Below are positions 42,692 through 53,106 of a stretch of 64,000 nt of DNA, piece by piece (within the stretch, counting starts at the first letter, position 1; each line of letters starts with the position of its first letter). A program made the position numbers and the translations under genes. Source of the DNA: Vibrio barjaei (GTDB lineage: Bacteria > Pseudomonadota > Gammaproteobacteria > Enterobacterales > Vibrionaceae); NCBI RefSeq assembly GCF_001639065.2, contig NZ_LQXO02000012.1:1-64000 (forward strand), written 5' to 3'. Below the pieces are notes generated by a model, which worked only from the letters and a program-made list of their open reading frames with translations, had not been told where the DNA came from and did not search any database.

Positions 42692-42852
42692 TAGCGCCAG
42701 CTATATTAGCGCAAGCTTAACAATTAACTAACCATTGAGGTACATTTTTGCAACAAGGATGATGATTTGCTCAACAAGTTTAATGTCTATTAAACAAAGT
42801 CCTTGAAGCTAAATGTAGAAAGTGTCGTTCAGCTGACACAAAAGGAGTTACC

Positions 42853-44439
42853 ATGATAGACGTTGTTGATCTGTCGAGACTGCAATTTGCACTCACGGCA
42901 ATGTATCACTTCTTGTTCGTTCCATTGACTCTCGGTATGGCGTTCCTGCTAGCCATCATGGAGTCCCTCTACGTAATGACCAATAAGCAAATCTACAAGG
43001 ACATGACAAAGTTCTGGGGTAAGCTATTTGGTATTAACTTCGCTCTAGGTGTTGCCACCGGTCTTACTATGGAATTCCAGTTTGGTACCAACTGGTCTTA
43101 CTATTCCCATTATGTTGGCGACATATTCGGTGCCCCGCTTGCTATCGAAGCCCTCGTAGCCTTCTTCCTCGAATCCACTTTTGTCGGACTTTTCTTCTTC
43201 GGATGGGATAGGCTCTCAAAACGTCAGCACTTAGCCGTTACATGGTTAGTTGCGCTTGGTTCGAACTTCTCTGCACTCTGGATTCTTGTTGCAAACGGTT
43301 GGATGCAACACCCAGTAGGCGCTGAGTTCAACTTTGAAACAATGCGTATGGAAATGGTGAGCTTCGCTGAGGTAGTACTCAACCCAGTAGCTCAGGTTAA
43401 GTTTGTTCACACAGTAGCATCAGGCTATACAACGGGTGCAATGTTCATCCTAGGTATCAGCTCTTACTACCTACTTAAAGGTCGTGATGTTGCATTTGCT
43501 CGTCGTTCGTTTGCTATCGCAGCTTCGTTCGGTATGGCATCTATCCTATCGGTAATCGTACTTGGTGATGAATCAGGTTACGAGCTGGGTGATGTTCAAA
43601 AAGTGAAACTCGCGGCTATTGAAGCAGAGTGGCACACTGAGCCAGCACCGGCAGCATTTACTCTGTTTGGCTTACCAAACCAAGAAGAAATGCACACCGA
43701 CTTCGCGGTTAAGATCCCATATGTAATGGGTATTATCGCAACGCGTTCTCTAGATACTCCAGTAACTGGCCTTCGTGACCTACGCGAAGAGCACGTCGAT
43801 CGTATTCGTAACGGTATGTACGCTTACGAGCTGCTAGAAAAACTTCGTGCAGGTGACCGCAGCGAAGCTAACGTTGCCGCGTTTGATGAAGTGAAAGATG
43901 ACCTAGGTTACGGTCTACTACTTAAACGCTACACAGACAAAGTTGTTGATGCGACAGAAGATCAAATCCAAGCAGCAGCGGATGACTCTATCCCTAAAGT
44001 TTGGCCGCTATTCTGGTCATTCCGTATCATGGTTGCGTGTGGCTTTGTCATGCTATTCGTATTCGGCGCAGCGTTTGTACAAACATGTCGTCAAAAAATC
44101 GAACAGAAGAGATGGATTCTCAAAGCAACGCTATTCAGTATCCCACTACCTTGGATCGCTATCGAGGCAGGTTGGTTTGTTGCTGAATACGGACGTCAAC
44201 CGTGGGCTGTTGGTGAAATTCTACCTACTCACGTAGCCGCGTCAGCGTTAACGGTAGGCCAGCTATGGTCTTCACTGTTCGCAATCATTGCCCTCTATAC
44301 TGTGTTCCTAATTGCTGAAGTTTACTTGATGGTGAAATTCGCACGTAAAGGTCCAAGTAGCTTGAAGACTGGTCGTTACCATTTCGAACAAAATGACGAA
44401 ACGGTAGAGAACAAAGTTAGTCGCCAAGTAGAAGCGTAA
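42853..44439 (+). CDS. cydA: Cytochrome bd ubiquinol oxidase subunit I
   Basis: The 528-residue haem-bearing subunit of the high-affinity bd-I terminal oxidase sits in the inner membrane. The haem b595 ligand His19 is in [14 protein letters not shown]. The quinol-binding Q-loop occupies roughly 250-385 and includes the [16 protein letters not shown] region. [13 protein letters not shown] near residue 445 is the GRQPW signature. It oxidises ubiquinol and reduces O2 to water at low oxygen. The ATG follows AAAGGAG. It heads cydA-cydB-cydX-ybgE behind two FNR boxes. Confidence 0.98.
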   Translation: MIDVVDLSRLQFALTAMYHFLFVPLTLGMAFLLAIMESLYVMTNKQIYKDMTKFWGKLFGINFALGVATGLTMEFQFGTNWSYYSHYVGDIFGAPLAIEALVAFFLESTFVGLFFFGWDRLSKRQHLAVTWLVALGSNFSALWILVANGWMQHPVGAEFNFETMRMEMVSFAEVVLNPVAQVKFVHTVASGYTTGAMFILGISSYYLLKGRDVAFARRSFAIAASFGMASILSVIVLGDESGYELGDVQKVKLAAIEAEWHTEPAPAAFTLFGLPNQEEMHTDFAVKIPYVMGIIATRSLDTPVTGLRDLREEHVDRIRNGMYAYELLEKLRAGDRSEANVAAFDEVKDDLGYGLLLKRYTDKVVDATEDQIQAAADDSIPKVWPLFWSFRIMVACGFVMLFVFGAAFVQTCRQKIEQKRWILKATLFSIPLPWIAIEAGWFVAEYGRQPWAVGEILPTHVAASALTVGQLWSSLFAIIALYTVFLIAEVYLMVKFARKGPSSLKTGRYHFEQNDETVENKVSRQVEA

Positions 44440-44454
44440 GCAAGGAGAAAAAGA

Positions 44455-45591
44455 ATGTTTGATTACGAAGTCTTACGACTCATCTGGTGGATTCTGATCG
44501 GCGTACTATTGGCTGGTTTCGCAATCACCGATGGATTTGATATGGGGGTAGGTGCTCTAGTGCCTATCCTAGGTAAAACGGACAGCCAACGCCGTGTAAT
44601 GATCAACTCGATTGCCCCTCACTGGGATGGTAACCAAGTATGGTTGATCACTGCTGGTGGTGCGTTATTCGCTGCATGGCCACTTGTTTATGCAACGTCG
44701 TTCTCCGGTTTCTACTTTGCAATGATTGTGACGCTAGCAGCGCTATGGCTACGTCCAATCGGTTTGGACTACCGTTCAAAGCTAGAAGACACCAAATGGC
44801 GTAACGTTTGGGATATCGCTATTTCAATCAGTGGTTTTGTTCCACCAATCATCTTTGGTGTGGCATTTGGTAACTTGCTACAAGGTGTACCGTTCCAACT
44901 GAGTGAATTCATGATGCCAACGTATCACGGTTCGTTCTTTGGTCTACTAAACCCATTTGCGCTACTTTGCGGTCTAGTAAGCTTGTTCATGATCTTGCTA
45001 CAAGGCTCAACTTGGCTACAAATGAAGACAACAGGTGATATCCATACTCGTGCTCGCAACACAGCACAGCTAATGGGTCTATTGGTTGTTGCGGCTTTCG
45101 TAGCAGCAGGTTTCTGGATTCAAAACATCGATGGCTACTCAATCGTAAGCGCAATCGACGGCAATGCAGCATCTAACCCACTTAATAAAGAAGTGGTTCG
45201 TGAAGCAGGTGCGTGGATGGCGAACTTTGAGAAGTACCCACTACTTTGGATTGCTCCAGCACTAGGTGTGGTGATGCCTCTACTAGCAGTACTGGCTTCG
45301 CGTCTAGAGAAATGTGCAGTGTCGTTCATTGCTTCTTCTCTAGCGAACGGCGGCATCATCTTTACGGCTGGTTTTGCAATGTTCCCATTCGTAATGCCAA
45401 GTAGCCTAAACCCTAACCATAGCTTGACTATGTGGGATGCGACTTCAAGTGAGTTGACTCTGAACCTAATGACAGCAGTAGCGTTCGTAATGGTTCCAGT
45501 AATTCTTAGCTACACAGCTTGGACTTACTACAAGATGTTTGGTCGTCTTGATGACAAGTTCATCGAAGAAAACAAAAATTCACTTTACTAA
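44455..45591 (+). CDS. cydB: Cytochrome bd ubiquinol oxidase subunit II
   Basis: The 378-residue multi-helix partner of CydA shows ITDGFDMGVGAL and APHWDGNQVWLITAGGALFAAWP, both CydB hallmarks. It stabilises the haem arrangement and may shape the proton path. The start is 15 nt after the cydA stop with AAGGAG as ribosome site. The small subunit CydX follows after 12 nt. Confidence 0.98.
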   Translation: MFDYEVLRLIWWILIGVLLAGFAITDGFDMGVGALVPILGKTDSQRRVMINSIAPHWDGNQVWLITAGGALFAAWPLVYATSFSGFYFAMIVTLAALWLRPIGLDYRSKLEDTKWRNVWDIAISISGFVPPIIFGVAFGNLLQGVPFQLSEFMMPTYHGSFFGLLNPFALLCGLVSLFMILLQGSTWLQMKTTGDIHTRARNTAQLMGLLVVAAFVAAGFWIQNIDGYSIVSAIDGNAASNPLNKEVVREAGAWMANFEKYPLLWIAPALGVVMPLLAVLASRLEKCAVSFIASSLANGGIIFTAGFAMFPFVMPSSLNPNHSLTMWDATSSELTLNLMTAVAFVMVPVILSYTAWTYYKMFGRLDDKFIEENKNSLY

Positions 45592-45603
45592 GGAGCATTT
45601 GAT

Positions 45604-45711
45604 ATGTGGTATTTCGCTTGGATTTTAGGTGTATTACTTGCGTGTGCATTTGGCATCATCAATGCTCTTTGGCTAGAGCATAGTGAGATGATGGACGAAG
45701 ACAGTGAGTAA
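45604..45711 (+). CDS. cydX: Cytochrome bd oxidase small subunit CydX
   Basis: This 35-residue single-helix protein, MWYFAWILGVLLACAFGI at its start, is the accessory subunit needed for stable bd-I oxidase. It has AAGGAG 6 nt before the ATG (45594-45599). Its stop overlaps the GTG start of ybgE by 8 nt. It is typical for CydX in length (E. coli 37), in the WYFAWILG motif and in the acidic tail. Confidence 0.96.
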   Translation: MWYFAWILGVLLACAFGIINALWLEHSEMMDEDSE

Positions 45712-46006
45712 CCTTAACCAACAGTTAGAGCAACTCCACAAACCAGTAGATAAGACGCTATTGCGCGTCTTATCCCTGATACTCGGCTTTGTAAATGTCG
45801 GTTTGTTTATGTGGAGTCCAGACCAATACGCTGACGCCATTGGTGGCTTCTCGCCATTCTTAGGATTGCTATTTGTATTGTCTGTTTGTGCCAGCATGGT
45901 GTTTGGAGTCGGATTCCGACCGAGGTTCTGGCTCTGGCAAGCGGTGTTCAGTCCGTACTTGTCACTAACTGTGTTGAGTTACTTAACGTTAATGTACGTT
46001 ATCTAA
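45704..46006 (+). CDS. ybgE: Cyd operon protein YbgE
   Basis: The 100-residue membrane protein has three hydrophobic helices (about 22-38, 47-68 and 77-98). It starts at a GTG inside the end of cydX. YbgE family proteins accompany cydABX throughout gammaproteobacteria; their role is not defined, perhaps in oxidase assembly. A terminator 5 nt beyond the stop separates it from ybgC. Confidence 0.92.
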   Translation: MSNLNQQLEQLHKPVDKTLLRVLSLILGFVNVGLFMWSPDQYADAIGGFSPFLGLLFVLSVCASMVFGVGFRPRFWLWQAVFSPYLSLTVLSYLTLMYVI

Positions 46007-46010
46007 AGAA

Positions 46011-46036
46011 AACCCGAGCATAGCTCGGGTTTTTTA
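46011..46036 (+). terminator. Intrinsic terminator of the cyd operon
   Basis: AAACCCGAGC, loop ATA and GCTCGGGTTT are perfect arms followed by more T residues. Confidence 0.9.
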
Positions 46037-46189
46037 CCTTTTGAAACAAACAAACTTTCGAAACTGCTAATAACTTCATCAGTTGAGTGTAAATTTTGGC
46101 ACTTTATTCAAAATTTTTTGTCAGCTCTTATAACAAACACAATCACTTGCGTTATATTAGAGCGCAGTATTCATTAGGAAGTTACCAGT

Positions 46190-46609
46190 TTGTCTCAGTT
46201 ATCACCGTATTTCGAATTCCCCATCACCGTCTATTATGAAGACACCGACGCAGGCGGTGTGGTCTACCATTCGAATTATCTCAATTTCTTTGAACGCGCC
46301 AGAACCGAGTTGCTTCGTAGCAGAAACGTACACCAACGTCAGTTGCTTGACCAACAAGTAGGTTTTGTCGTTCGTCATATCGATATTGATTTTATCCGCG
46401 GTGCACGACTAGACGACCACCTCACAGTGAAGACACATATTTCTGAATTCAAACGAGCGTCATTAACATTTCAACAAGAAATTGTTGATGAGCAAAATGT
46501 GACAATTGCAAAGGCTCTCGTTAAAGTGGCATGTATCGATAATATAAAAATGAAGCCGAAGGCTATCCCTTCGACTATCTTATTGGAGTTAAAAAACAGT
46601 GACGGCTGA
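46190..46609 (+). CDS. ybgC: Acyl-CoA thioesterase YbgC (TTG start)
   Basis: The 139-residue hot-dog fold thioesterase carries the 4-hydroxybenzoyl-CoA-type motif [26 protein letters not shown] split over residues 15-40; the Asp of DTDAGG is the expected catalytic residue. It hydrolyses short-chain or phospholipid-related acyl thioesters in E. coli. TTG at 46190 with AGGAAG upstream gives the family's length. Its 3' end overlaps tolQ by 11 nt, so it leads the tol-pal operon. Confidence 0.92.
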   Translation: MSQLSPYFEFPITVYYEDTDAGGVVYHSNYLNFFERARTELLRSRNVHQRQLLDQQVGFVVRHIDIDFIRGARLDDHLTVKTHISEFKRASLTFQQEIVDEQNVTIAKALVKVACIDNIKMKPKAIPSTILLELKNSDG

Positions 46610-47285
46610 TATTTCGTTTGTGGACCTCATTCTAGAGGCAAGTCTACTGGTTCAATTGGTAATGTTGATTCTGCTTGGGATGTCAGTCGTATCTTGGGCG
46701 ATGATCATCAAACGCAGTAAGGTACTAAAACAGGCAACTAAAGACTCAGACGAGTTTGAAGATAAGTTCTGGTCAGGTGCCGATCTTTCACAGATCTACC
46801 AAGATGTGAAGAAAAGAAAAGACGATCTTTCTGGGTCAGAAGAAATTTTCTACAGTGGCTTCACCGAGTTCTTAAGACTTCGCAAGTCGAATGCTGATTC
46901 TCCAGCATTTATTATGGAAGGCACTGGTCGTTCTATGCGCGTTGCCGTTTCTCGCGAAGTAGAAGAGTTGGAAACTAACCTACCGTTTCTGGCGACTGTT
47001 GGTTCAATCTCTCCATATATCGGCCTGTTTGGTACCGTTTGGGGCATTATGCATGCGTTTATCGCGCTAGGTGAAGTAAAGCAAGCAACACTAGCGATGG
47101 TAGCACCAGGTATTGCCGAAGCACTGATTGCAACCGCAATGGGTCTATTCGCGGCTATTCCTGCCGTAATGGCGTACAACCGACTCAGTAATAAAGTGGG
47201 CAAGTTGGAGCACAACTACGCGACCTTCTCAGAAGAGTTTCACAGTATCCTGCATAGACAGGCAATGGCAGGTAGGGAGCAGTAA
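46599..47285 (+). CDS. tolQ: Tol-Pal system protein TolQ (GTG start)
   Basis: The 228-residue inner-membrane protein of the TolQ/ExbB/MotA family has three helices, at about 12-36, 133-155 and 168-190. The conserved [22 protein letters not shown] lies across helix 2. With TolR it forms the proton-driven motor that energises TolA to help outer-membrane constriction at division. It starts from a GTG inside ybgC and its stop overlaps tolR (TAATG). Confidence 0.96.
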   Translation: MTADISFVDLILEASLLVQLVMLILLGMSVVSWAMIIKRSKVLKQATKDSDEFEDKFWSGADLSQIYQDVKKRKDDLSGSEEIFYSGFTEFLRLRKSNADSPAFIMEGTGRSMRVAVSREVEELETNLPFLATVGSISPYIGLFGTVWGIMHAFIALGEVKQATLAMVAPGIAEALIATAMGLFAAIPAVMAYNRLSNKVGKLEHNYATFSEEFHSILHRQAMAGREQ

Positions 47286-47728
47286 TGGCTGGCTACCAAC
47301 CAAAGAAACGTAAGCTGACATGTGAAATCAACGTTGTTCCTTATATCGACGTAATGCTTGTTCTGCTTATCATCTTTATGGTGACGTCACCTTTCGTTAC
47401 ACAAGGTGTCGATGTTGAACTACCAAAAACGTCTACCGCTAAGCCAGCCACTGAGCTAGCTGGTGACACTGATGCAAGTTTTATTATTGTAGAAGTTGAT
47501 CGCGACGGTAATTTTGGTTTGAGCGTTAACAATGAGGACATGCAAAGAGGACTTAGTTTGCAAGACATTATCGTACGCGTCCGAGCTGAGTTGTCGATCA
47601 ACCCAAATTCGCCTGTCGCTGTAGGCGGCGATGCGGCTACCCCTTATGCAGAGGTAGTGTTGTTGTTAGATGAGTTAAGTCAGGCCGGTATCCCAAAAGT
47701 GGGCCTACTAACCGATATCAGGGAATAG
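47285..47728 (+). CDS. tolR: Tol-Pal system protein TolR
   Basis: The 147-residue protein has one transmembrane helix (about 20-40) with the proton-conducting Asp22 in VPYIDVMLVLLIIFMV, followed by a periplasmic peptidoglycan-binding domain. It is the ExbD-type partner of TolQ. The one-base overlap with tolQ suggests coupled translation to hold stoichiometry. Confidence 0.96.
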   Translation: MAGYQPKKRKLTCEINVVPYIDVMLVLLIIFMVTSPFVTQGVDVELPKTSTAKPATELAGDTDASFIIVEVDRDGNFGLSVNNEDMQRGLSLQDIIVRVRAELSINPNSPVAVGGDAATPYAEVVLLLDELSQAGIPKVGLLTDIRE

Positions 47729-47741
47729 TCATCGCAACGGT

Positions 47742-48764
47742 ATGAAAAGCAATAAGAAGAATAACTCAAGCTACGGAAAGCCAATAGCGATCTCTTTGTT
47801 TGCACACTTGATGCTGGTCGTTGCTTTATTGTGGGGGACAGACTTCACAATGAATAAAGCGGAACCAACAGGCATGGTGCAAGCGGTGGTCATCGACCCT
47901 GCTAGAGTGCGCCAACAAGCGCAAGAGATTCGCAAGCAGCGCGAAACTGCGGCGAAAAAAGAACAAGATCGTCTCGATAAGCTACGCCGAGAAAGCGAAC
48001 AACTTGAACGTAATCGTAAAGCGGAAGAGGAGCGCATTCGCAAGCTAAAACAGCAGCAAGCAAAAGATGCGCAAGCTGCTCGTGAAGCAGAAAAACGCCG
48101 TGAAGTAGAACGAAAACGTGCTGCGAAAGCGGAAGCAGAACGCAAAGCGAAAGAAGAAGCTGTCCGTGTTGCAGAACAGCAGCGAATTGCGAAAGAAGCT
48201 GCGATAGCCGAAGCAGAGAAAGAGCGCCTTGAAAAAGAGCGCGCGATTCAAGAAGCACAGGCTAAAGCACAACGTGAGAAAGAGGCCGCGGAGCGTGCTG
48301 AAAAAGAACGTATTGCTAAAGAGAAAGCAGCGAAAGAGGCAGCTGAAAAAGCTCGAGTAGAGAAAGAACGTCTGCAGCAACTAGAGCGTGAGCGTAAGGA
48401 GCAAGAGGCAGCGCTTGATAACATCTTCTCAGGTCTTGAAAGTGAATCAGCACTTAATACTAGTGCTCGTTCAAATCACGTTGCATCAGAAGTACAACGT
48501 ATGGGGGCTATCTACACTCAGCTAATTCAACAAAAGCTGCTTCTTGAGGACAGCTTTCGGGGAAAGCAATGTCGAGTTAACTTGAAACTGATACCTGCGG
48601 GTAACGGCGCTATCGCTGGTCAAGTTGCAGTACTCGATGGAGATAGCAGACTTTGTGCCGCGACTAAGCGTGCGATAGCTCAGGTTGGAACCTTCCCGCT
48701 TTCAAAAGAAGCAGATGTGAACCAACAACTTAAAAACATTAATCTGACCGTAGTTCCAGAGTAA
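47742..48764 (+). CDS. tolA: Tol-Pal system protein TolA
   Basis: The protein of 340 residues spans the periplasm. Domain I is a transmembrane anchor (about 14-34). Domain II (about 50-220) is a long Ala/Lys/Glu/Arg-rich helix with repeating [14 protein letters not shown] units. Domain III (about 240-340) is the C-terminal globular part that contacts TolB and Pal, with a Cys pair in [10 protein letters not shown] and DSRLCAATK. The biased domain II composition creates long antisense open frames that are not genes. Confidence 0.95.
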   Translation: MKSNKKNNSSYGKPIAISLFAHLMLVVALLWGTDFTMNKAEPTGMVQAVVIDPARVRQQAQEIRKQRETAAKKEQDRLDKLRRESEQLERNRKAEEERIRKLKQQQAKDAQAAREAEKRREVERKRAAKAEAERKAKEEAVRVAEQQRIAKEAAIAEAEKERLEKERAIQEAQAKAQREKEAAERAEKERIAKEKAAKEAAEKARVEKERLQQLERERKEQEAALDNIFSGLESESALNTSARSNHVASEVQRMGAIYTQLIQQKLLLEDSFRGKQCRVNLKLIPAGNGAIAGQVAVLDGDSRLCAATKRAIAQVGTFPLSKEADVNQQLKNINLTVVPE

Positions 48765-48777
48765 AAAGGAAGACCTC

Positions 48778-50130
48778 GTGATTAAGCGAATACTATTAGG
48801 AATGGCATTAGTGCTGAGCTTCGCTGCTCAGACTGCAAATGCCGCTTTAGAACTTGTCATTACCGACGGTATTGATTCCGCAAGACCTATCGCCATTGTC
48901 CCATTTAAGTGGGAAGGTGAGGGAAAACTTCCTCATGATGTTTCGGCCGTGATTGCATCAGACTTACAACGAAGTGGTAAGTTTAGTCCTGTAGCAACCA
49001 GCAAAATGCCGCAAACGCCTTACGATGCGTCAGACATAAACTTCGAGGCGTGGACATCAATTGGTGTTGATTCGTTGCTAACGGGTACCATCGTGAAAAA
49101 CGCAGAAGGTAACTACGAAGTAAGCTACCAACTGGTTGATGTAGTACGCGGTCAATTGACTGGCGGCAAATCAAAGGCTCTAAGTGATGATGGCCAACTG
49201 GTTCTGTCGAACGATCACGTCCTATTCAAGAAGAAAGCAACCGTTCCAGGTAATCGCCTACGTGAATATGCTCACCGCATTTCCGACCTTGTTTATGAAG
49301 AACTAACTGGTGAGCGTGGCGCATTCTTAACTCGAATTGCTTATGTCGTTGTTAATGACAAAGATCAGTACCCATATCAAATGCGTATTGCTGACTATGA
49401 TGGCTATAACGAGAAGCTTGTTCTACGTTCTAAGCAGCCACTAATGTCTCCGGCTTGGTCTCCAGATGGGAAAAAACTTGCCTATGTAAGTTTCCAAAAT
49501 GGACAAGCTGAAATCTTCATCATGAATATCTACACAGGTAAGCGTGAAAAGATTACGTCATTCCCACGTCACAATGGTGCGCCAAGATTTTCTCCTGATG
49601 GCAAGACGTTAGCGTTAACACTATCAAAGACTGGGCAACTGCATGTATATACGTTAAATCTTGAAACAAGAAAACTACGTCAAATTACTAGCGGTAGGTC
49701 AAATAATACGGAACCGTTCTGGAAACCAGACGGCAAATCCCTTATTTTTACGTCGGATAGGGGTGGTAACCCTCAGATTTATGAAGTAAATTTGTCCGAC
49801 GGTAAAACTAAACGTATCACATGGCAGGGTAGACAAAACCTCGGTGGGCAGATCACCCCTGACGGTCGCTACCTCGTGATGGTAAATCGCTCGAACTCTG
49901 GATTTAATCTTGCAAAACAAGACTTAGAGACTGGTTCAGTGCAAATTCTCACGAAAACACTGCTAGATGAATCACCAAGCATCGCACCAAATGGTGGCAT
50001 GGTGATATACAGCTCTATTTATAACAAAACTAACGTCCTTTCTATGGTTTCCATCGATGGGCGATTTAAAGCTAGACTACCGGCTACAAATGGGCGCGTA
50101 AGAGCACCTGCATGGTCACCGTTTTTATAG
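48778..50130 (+). CDS. tolB: Tol-Pal system protein TolB (GTG start)
   Basis: The periplasmic protein of 450 residues has a signal peptide (1-22, ends ANA). An N-terminal alpha/beta domain binds TolA, and a six-bladed beta-propeller (about 165-450) has repeated SPDGKKLAY / SPDGKTLAL / KPDGKSLIF blades. It connects TolA with Pal. GTG 48778 has AAGGAAG upstream. The [22 protein letters not shown]-terminus of the mature protein is as expected. Confidence 0.96.
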   Translation: MIKRILLGMALVLSFAAQTANAALELVITDGIDSARPIAIVPFKWEGEGKLPHDVSAVIASDLQRSGKFSPVATSKMPQTPYDASDINFEAWTSIGVDSLLTGTIVKNAEGNYEVSYQLVDVVRGQLTGGKSKALSDDGQLVLSNDHVLFKKKATVPGNRLREYAHRISDLVYEELTGERGAFLTRIAYVVVNDKDQYPYQMRIADYDGYNEKLVLRSKQPLMSPAWSPDGKKLAYVSFQNGQAEIFIMNIYTGKREKITSFPRHNGAPRFSPDGKTLALTLSKTGQLHVYTLNLETRKLRQITSGRSNNTEPFWKPDGKSLIFTSDRGGNPQIYEVNLSDGKTKRITWQGRQNLGGQITPDGRYLVMVNRSNSGFNLAKQDLETGSVQILTKTLLDESPSIAPNGGMVIYSSIYNKTNVLSMVSIDGRFKARLPATNGRVRAPAWSPFL

Positions 50131-50161
50131 CAATTAAATTTTTAGGTTAAGGAAATAACAA

Positions 50162-50686
50162 ATGCAATTAAACAAAGTTTTTAAGGGGTTGCTAATCGCA
50201 CTTCCAGTTCTTGCGATGACAGCATGTAGCTCAACTGATGACGCTGCGTCATCAACAGGTGCAGAGACTTCTAACCAACAGCAGCAAGAAACTGTTGTTG
50301 CTACTCCAATCGATGAGAATGCACAACTTTCTGAGCAAGAGCTAAAAGAAAAAGCGCTTCGTGAAAACCAAACTATCTACTTTGCGTTCGATAACTCTAC
50401 AATTGCTGGTGACTACGAAGATATGCTTGCAGCACACGCAGCATACCTAAGCAAAGACCCATCACTAAAAGTGACTATCGAAGGTCACGCTGATGAGCGC
50501 GGTACACCTGAGTACAACATCGCACTAGGCGAGCGTCGTGCACAAGCTGTAGCTAAGTACATCCAAGCTCTTGGCGTACAAGCTGACCAAATCTCTATCG
50601 TAAGCTACGGTGAAGAGAAACCACTAGTACTAGGTCAATCTGAAGACGCGTACGCGAAAAACCGTCGCGCAGTTCTAGTTTACTAA
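50162..50686 (+). CDS. pal: Peptidoglycan-associated lipoprotein Pal
   Basis: The lipoprotein has 174 residues; lipobox LAMTAC gives lipidation at Cys22. A flexible Ser/Thr/Gln-rich linker follows. The OmpA-like domain (about 65-174) carries [10 protein letters not shown] and [21 protein letters not shown], the residues that bind diaminopimelate. It holds the outer membrane to peptidoglycan and binds TolB. AAGGAAATAACAA precedes the ATG. A hairpin follows before cpoB. Confidence 0.97.
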   Translation: MQLNKVFKGLLIALPVLAMTACSSTDDAASSTGAETSNQQQQETVVATPIDENAQLSEQELKEKALRENQTIYFAFDNSTIAGDYEDMLAAHAAYLSKDPSLKVTIEGHADERGTPEYNIALGERRAQAVAKYIQALGVQADQISIVSYGEEKPLVLGQSEDAYAKNRRAVLVY

Positions 50687-50706
50687 TTCAATCTGCTTAA
50701 GATTGT

Positions 50707-50740
50707 TGAGTCGCAGCCCTTGCGCTGCGACTCATTGTTT
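50707..50740 (+). terminator. Hairpin after pal (partial terminator)
   Basis: TGAGTCGCAGC and GCTGCGACTCA are perfect 11-nt arms with a 6-nt loop and tail TTGTTTT. It lies between pal and cpoB and would limit cpoB expression. Confidence 0.7.
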
Positions 50741-50770
50741 TAAGCCACGGCAATTGAGGTAATAACCTTT

Positions 50771-51559
50771 ATGAACAGTAACATTAAGCGCGTTGTTACG
50801 CTTACGTTACTAGCCGGCGCAGCAAGCACAGCTTACGCGACAAAAGCACCGGTTACCGACTTGAGCGCAACATCTTCCTCGGCAACTGCTGCCTCTATTT
50901 CAGCAGCCCATGCTGCAACCAATGAAACTGACGTTCAACGATTAGAACGCCTGCTTCAAAACCGCAATCGAGTTCAGTTGCAAATGCAGCAACAGCTCGA
51001 CGACATGACGCAAGAAATCGCAACCTTACGTGGTCAGCTAGAACGCAACAGCTACGATATGGAGCAAATGTTGCAGCGTCAGAGAGAACTATTCATTGAG
51101 ATCGACAAACTCCGCTCTCAAGCAAGCACGGCCGCAGTCCCAGTTCCTGTCGCAAAAGACAGTACAGCTCCTCAAGGTAAGTTCAGCACCGACGCTGATG
51201 AGCAAACCGCCTATCAAAATGCTGTAGACCTTATCCTGAAGAAGCGTGACTATGCAGGTGCTATCGAAGCATTCAAGCAATTCCAAAAAGATTATCCAAA
51301 CTCAACCTTTATGCCGAACACGCATTATTGGTTAGGTCAGCTTTACTTCGCCAAACGCCAAGATTCAGAAGCAGAAAAGAGCTTTAAAGCGGTATTAGGC
51401 TTTAAAGAATCCAACAAACGTGCAGATGCACTAGTTAAACTAGGCGACCTAGCGAAGCGCAGCAACAAAGCAGCAGAAGCGAAAAAGTACTACGAGCAAG
51501 TGATTGCTGAGTACCCTGGTAGCTCTTCTGCGAAAGTGGCTCAGTCTAATTTGAAATAA
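50771..51559 (+). CDS. cpoB: Cell division coordinator CpoB (YbgF)
   Basis: The periplasmic protein has 262 residues: signal peptide 1-23 (ends AYA), an N-terminal coiled coil (about 55-120, VQRLERLLQNRNRVQLQMQQQ) and three C-terminal TPR units (about 140-262, ending AKVAQSNLK). CpoB links peptidoglycan synthesis by PBP1B to Tol-driven constriction in E. coli. It is the end of the tol-pal gene set, after the pal hairpin. Confidence 0.94.
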   Translation: MNSNIKRVVTLTLLAGAASTAYATKAPVTDLSATSSSATAASISAAHAATNETDVQRLERLLQNRNRVQLQMQQQLDDMTQEIATLRGQLERNSYDMEQMLQRQRELFIEIDKLRSQASTAAVPVPVAKDSTAPQGKFSTDADEQTAYQNAVDLILKKRDYAGAIEAFKQFQKDYPNSTFMPNTHYWLGQLYFAKRQDSEAEKSFKAVLGFKESNKRADALVKLGDLAKRSNKAAEAKKYYEQVIAEYPGSSSAKVAQSNLK

Positions 51560-51929
51560 TAATCAAACAAGTGCGTTGTCGCTTTTATAGCCGGGCGCCT
51601 GCATTGGCAGGCGTTCACCTAAAGCGATCCCAACCACCCAAAGCTCGTCATTCCTGCGCAGGCAGGAATCTACTAAAAGCGCGTTCAGCACTCGCTGGAA
51701 TAAGACCCCTGCCTCCGCAGGGGTGACGCTCAAAACAACGTCTGTATCAGTTGTGGATGTAATTGTTCTATCTTCCAGCCTAACACTCCCATACAACCCA
51801 TCACACTCTTAGCCCGATGCGACCACTTTCTATTCAACTTTGGTCGATTACCTCAGGCCTGCCTTTGTCCTTGTAGGAATATCCGTGTACAATGCTCGGA
51901 CTATTTGGAAGTAGCATAGAGCATGCGCT
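51560..51929. other. Intergenic region cpoB-nadA
   Basis: The 370 nt hold the REP-like cluster and then about 200 nt in which the nadA promoter must lie. I see no recognisable NadR box or clear hexamer pair, and no gene. Confidence 0.6.
51595..51727. repeat. Cluster of three REP-like palindromes
   Basis: Three CCTGC-N4-GCAGG units occur: GCGCCTGC-ATTG-GCAGGCGT (51595-51614), the unit 51647-51673 and the unit 51703-51727 with arms ACCCCTGC/GCAGGGGT. The last two are oppositely oriented and 29 nt apart, as in the pair at 37421-37503, but with the TCTAC/AGA ends facing inward. The 51647 unit is the exact reverse complement of the 27-nt unit at 37421. Confidence 0.85.
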
Positions 51930-52991
51930 ATGAGCCACATCTTAGACACTATTGATACGGTATATCCGTTTCCCCCTAAGCCTGTTCCTCTAAGTGATGA
52001 CGAGAAACAGCAATACATTGCAAACATCAAAACGCTATTAAAACAAAAAGACGCGGTTTTGATTGCACACTATTACACCGATCCTGAAATCCAAGCTCTT
52101 GCAGAAGAGACGGGTGGTTTCGTGGGTGACTCTCTTGAAATGGCGAAGTTCGGTAACCGCCACGATGCGTCGACACTGATCATTGCCGGCGTTCGCTTTA
52201 TGGGCGAATCCGCAAAAATCCTAACGCCAGAAAAACGCATTCTGATGCCAACTCTAGAAGCGGAATGCTCTCTAGACCTTGGCTGTCCTGCGGACAAGTT
52301 TACTGAGTTCTGCGATGCGCACCCCGACCACACGGTGGTGGTTTACGCCAACACTTCAGCCGCCGTAAAAGCACGAGCTGACTGGGTTGTGACATCAAGT
52401 ATCGCCCTTGAAATCGTTGAGCACCTAGATGCAGAAGACAAACCAATTATCTGGGGTCCAGATCGTCACCTAGGTTCGTACATTGCAAACCAAACTGGTG
52501 CAGACATGCTTTTATGGCAAGGTGAGTGTATCGTCCATGACGAGTTCTCGGCCAAGGCATTGAAAGACATGAAGTCAGTGTATCCAGACGCAGCGATTTT
52601 GGTACACCCGGAGTCTCCAGCGAGTGTAGTTGAACTGGCGGATTCTGTCGGTTCTACCAGCCAGTTAATCAAAGCAGCTAAAGAGCTACCACACAAGCAG
52701 ATGATTGTCGCGACCGACAAAGGCATCTTCTTCAAAATGCAGCAAATGGTGCCAGAGAAGGAGCTGATAGAAGCTCCAACAGCAGGTGCTGGCGCAACAT
52801 GCCGCAGCTGTGCACACTGTCCTTGGATGGCGATGAATGGCCTACGTGCCATTGAAAAAGCACTAAAAGACGGCGGTGAAGAGCACGAAATCTTCGTAGA
52901 CGACGAGCTACGCGTTAAGTCGCTGATTCCTTTAAACCGCATGTTGGACTTTGCTGAGCAACTGCAAATTAAAGTGAAAGGCAACGCGTAA
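51930..52991 (+). CDS. nadA: Quinolinate synthase A
   Basis: The 353-residue [4Fe-4S] enzyme condenses iminoaspartate with dihydroxyacetone phosphate to quinolinate in NAD synthesis. The three cluster cysteines are Cys113 (AECSLDLGC), Cys200 (GECIVHDEF) and Cys297 (CRSCAHCPW), the same numbers as in E. coli. It follows the tol-pal set as in enterobacteria. A terminator with a UUCG loop follows. Confidence 0.97.
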   Translation: MSHILDTIDTVYPFPPKPVPLSDDEKQQYIANIKTLLKQKDAVLIAHYYTDPEIQALAEETGGFVGDSLEMAKFGNRHDASTLIIAGVRFMGESAKILTPEKRILMPTLEAECSLDLGCPADKFTEFCDAHPDHTVVVYANTSAAVKARADWVVTSSIALEIVEHLDAEDKPIIWGPDRHLGSYIANQTGADMLLWQGECIVHDEFSAKALKDMKSVYPDAAILVHPESPASVVELADSVGSTSQLIKAAKELPHKQMIVATDKGIFFKMQQMVPEKELIEAPTAGAGATCRSCAHCPWMAMNGLRAIEKALKDGGEEHEIFVDDELRVKSLIPLNRMLDFAEQLQIKVKGNA

Positions 52992-53015
52992 CCACTAAAG
53001 TTAACGCTGTTCTCA

Positions 53016-53042
53016 AAAACCAGTCTTCGGACTGGTTTTTTC
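53016..53042 (+). terminator. Intrinsic terminator of nadA
   Basis: AAAAACCAGTC, TTCG tetraloop and GACTGGTTTTT are perfect arms with a T-run. Confidence 0.92.
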
Positions 53043-53106
53043 GTATATGTTGTTAGCCATTTTCATATATGCTTAACACATAATCCGTCTACGAATAGGG
53101 AAGTCA

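Larger units (their letters stand above)
42329..42852. other. Regulatory region upstream of cydABX
   Basis: The 524 nt contain the ruvB terminator, two perfect FNR boxes and a strong promoter, listed separately. A 10-nt direct repeat ATATTAGCGC (42688 and 42703, 15 nt apart) starts inside the -10 element. A perfect inverted repeat GTTTAAT-GTCT-ATTAAAC lies at 42778-42795, and a GTGTC/GACAC hairpin at 42822-42839 ends just before the ribosome site AAAGGAG. The leader is predicted to be about 155 nt long. Confidence 0.7.

Noticed and set aside
47771..48380. Long antisense open frames rich in Cys, Ser, Phe and Arg
   Set aside because: They mirror the Lys/Ala/Glu repeats of tolA domain II and have no ribosome sites or family resemblance.
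37421..51727. CRISPR-like repeats
   Set aside because: Repeats are palindromic, few, in separate intergenic sites and without regular spacers or cas genes; they fit REP elements.
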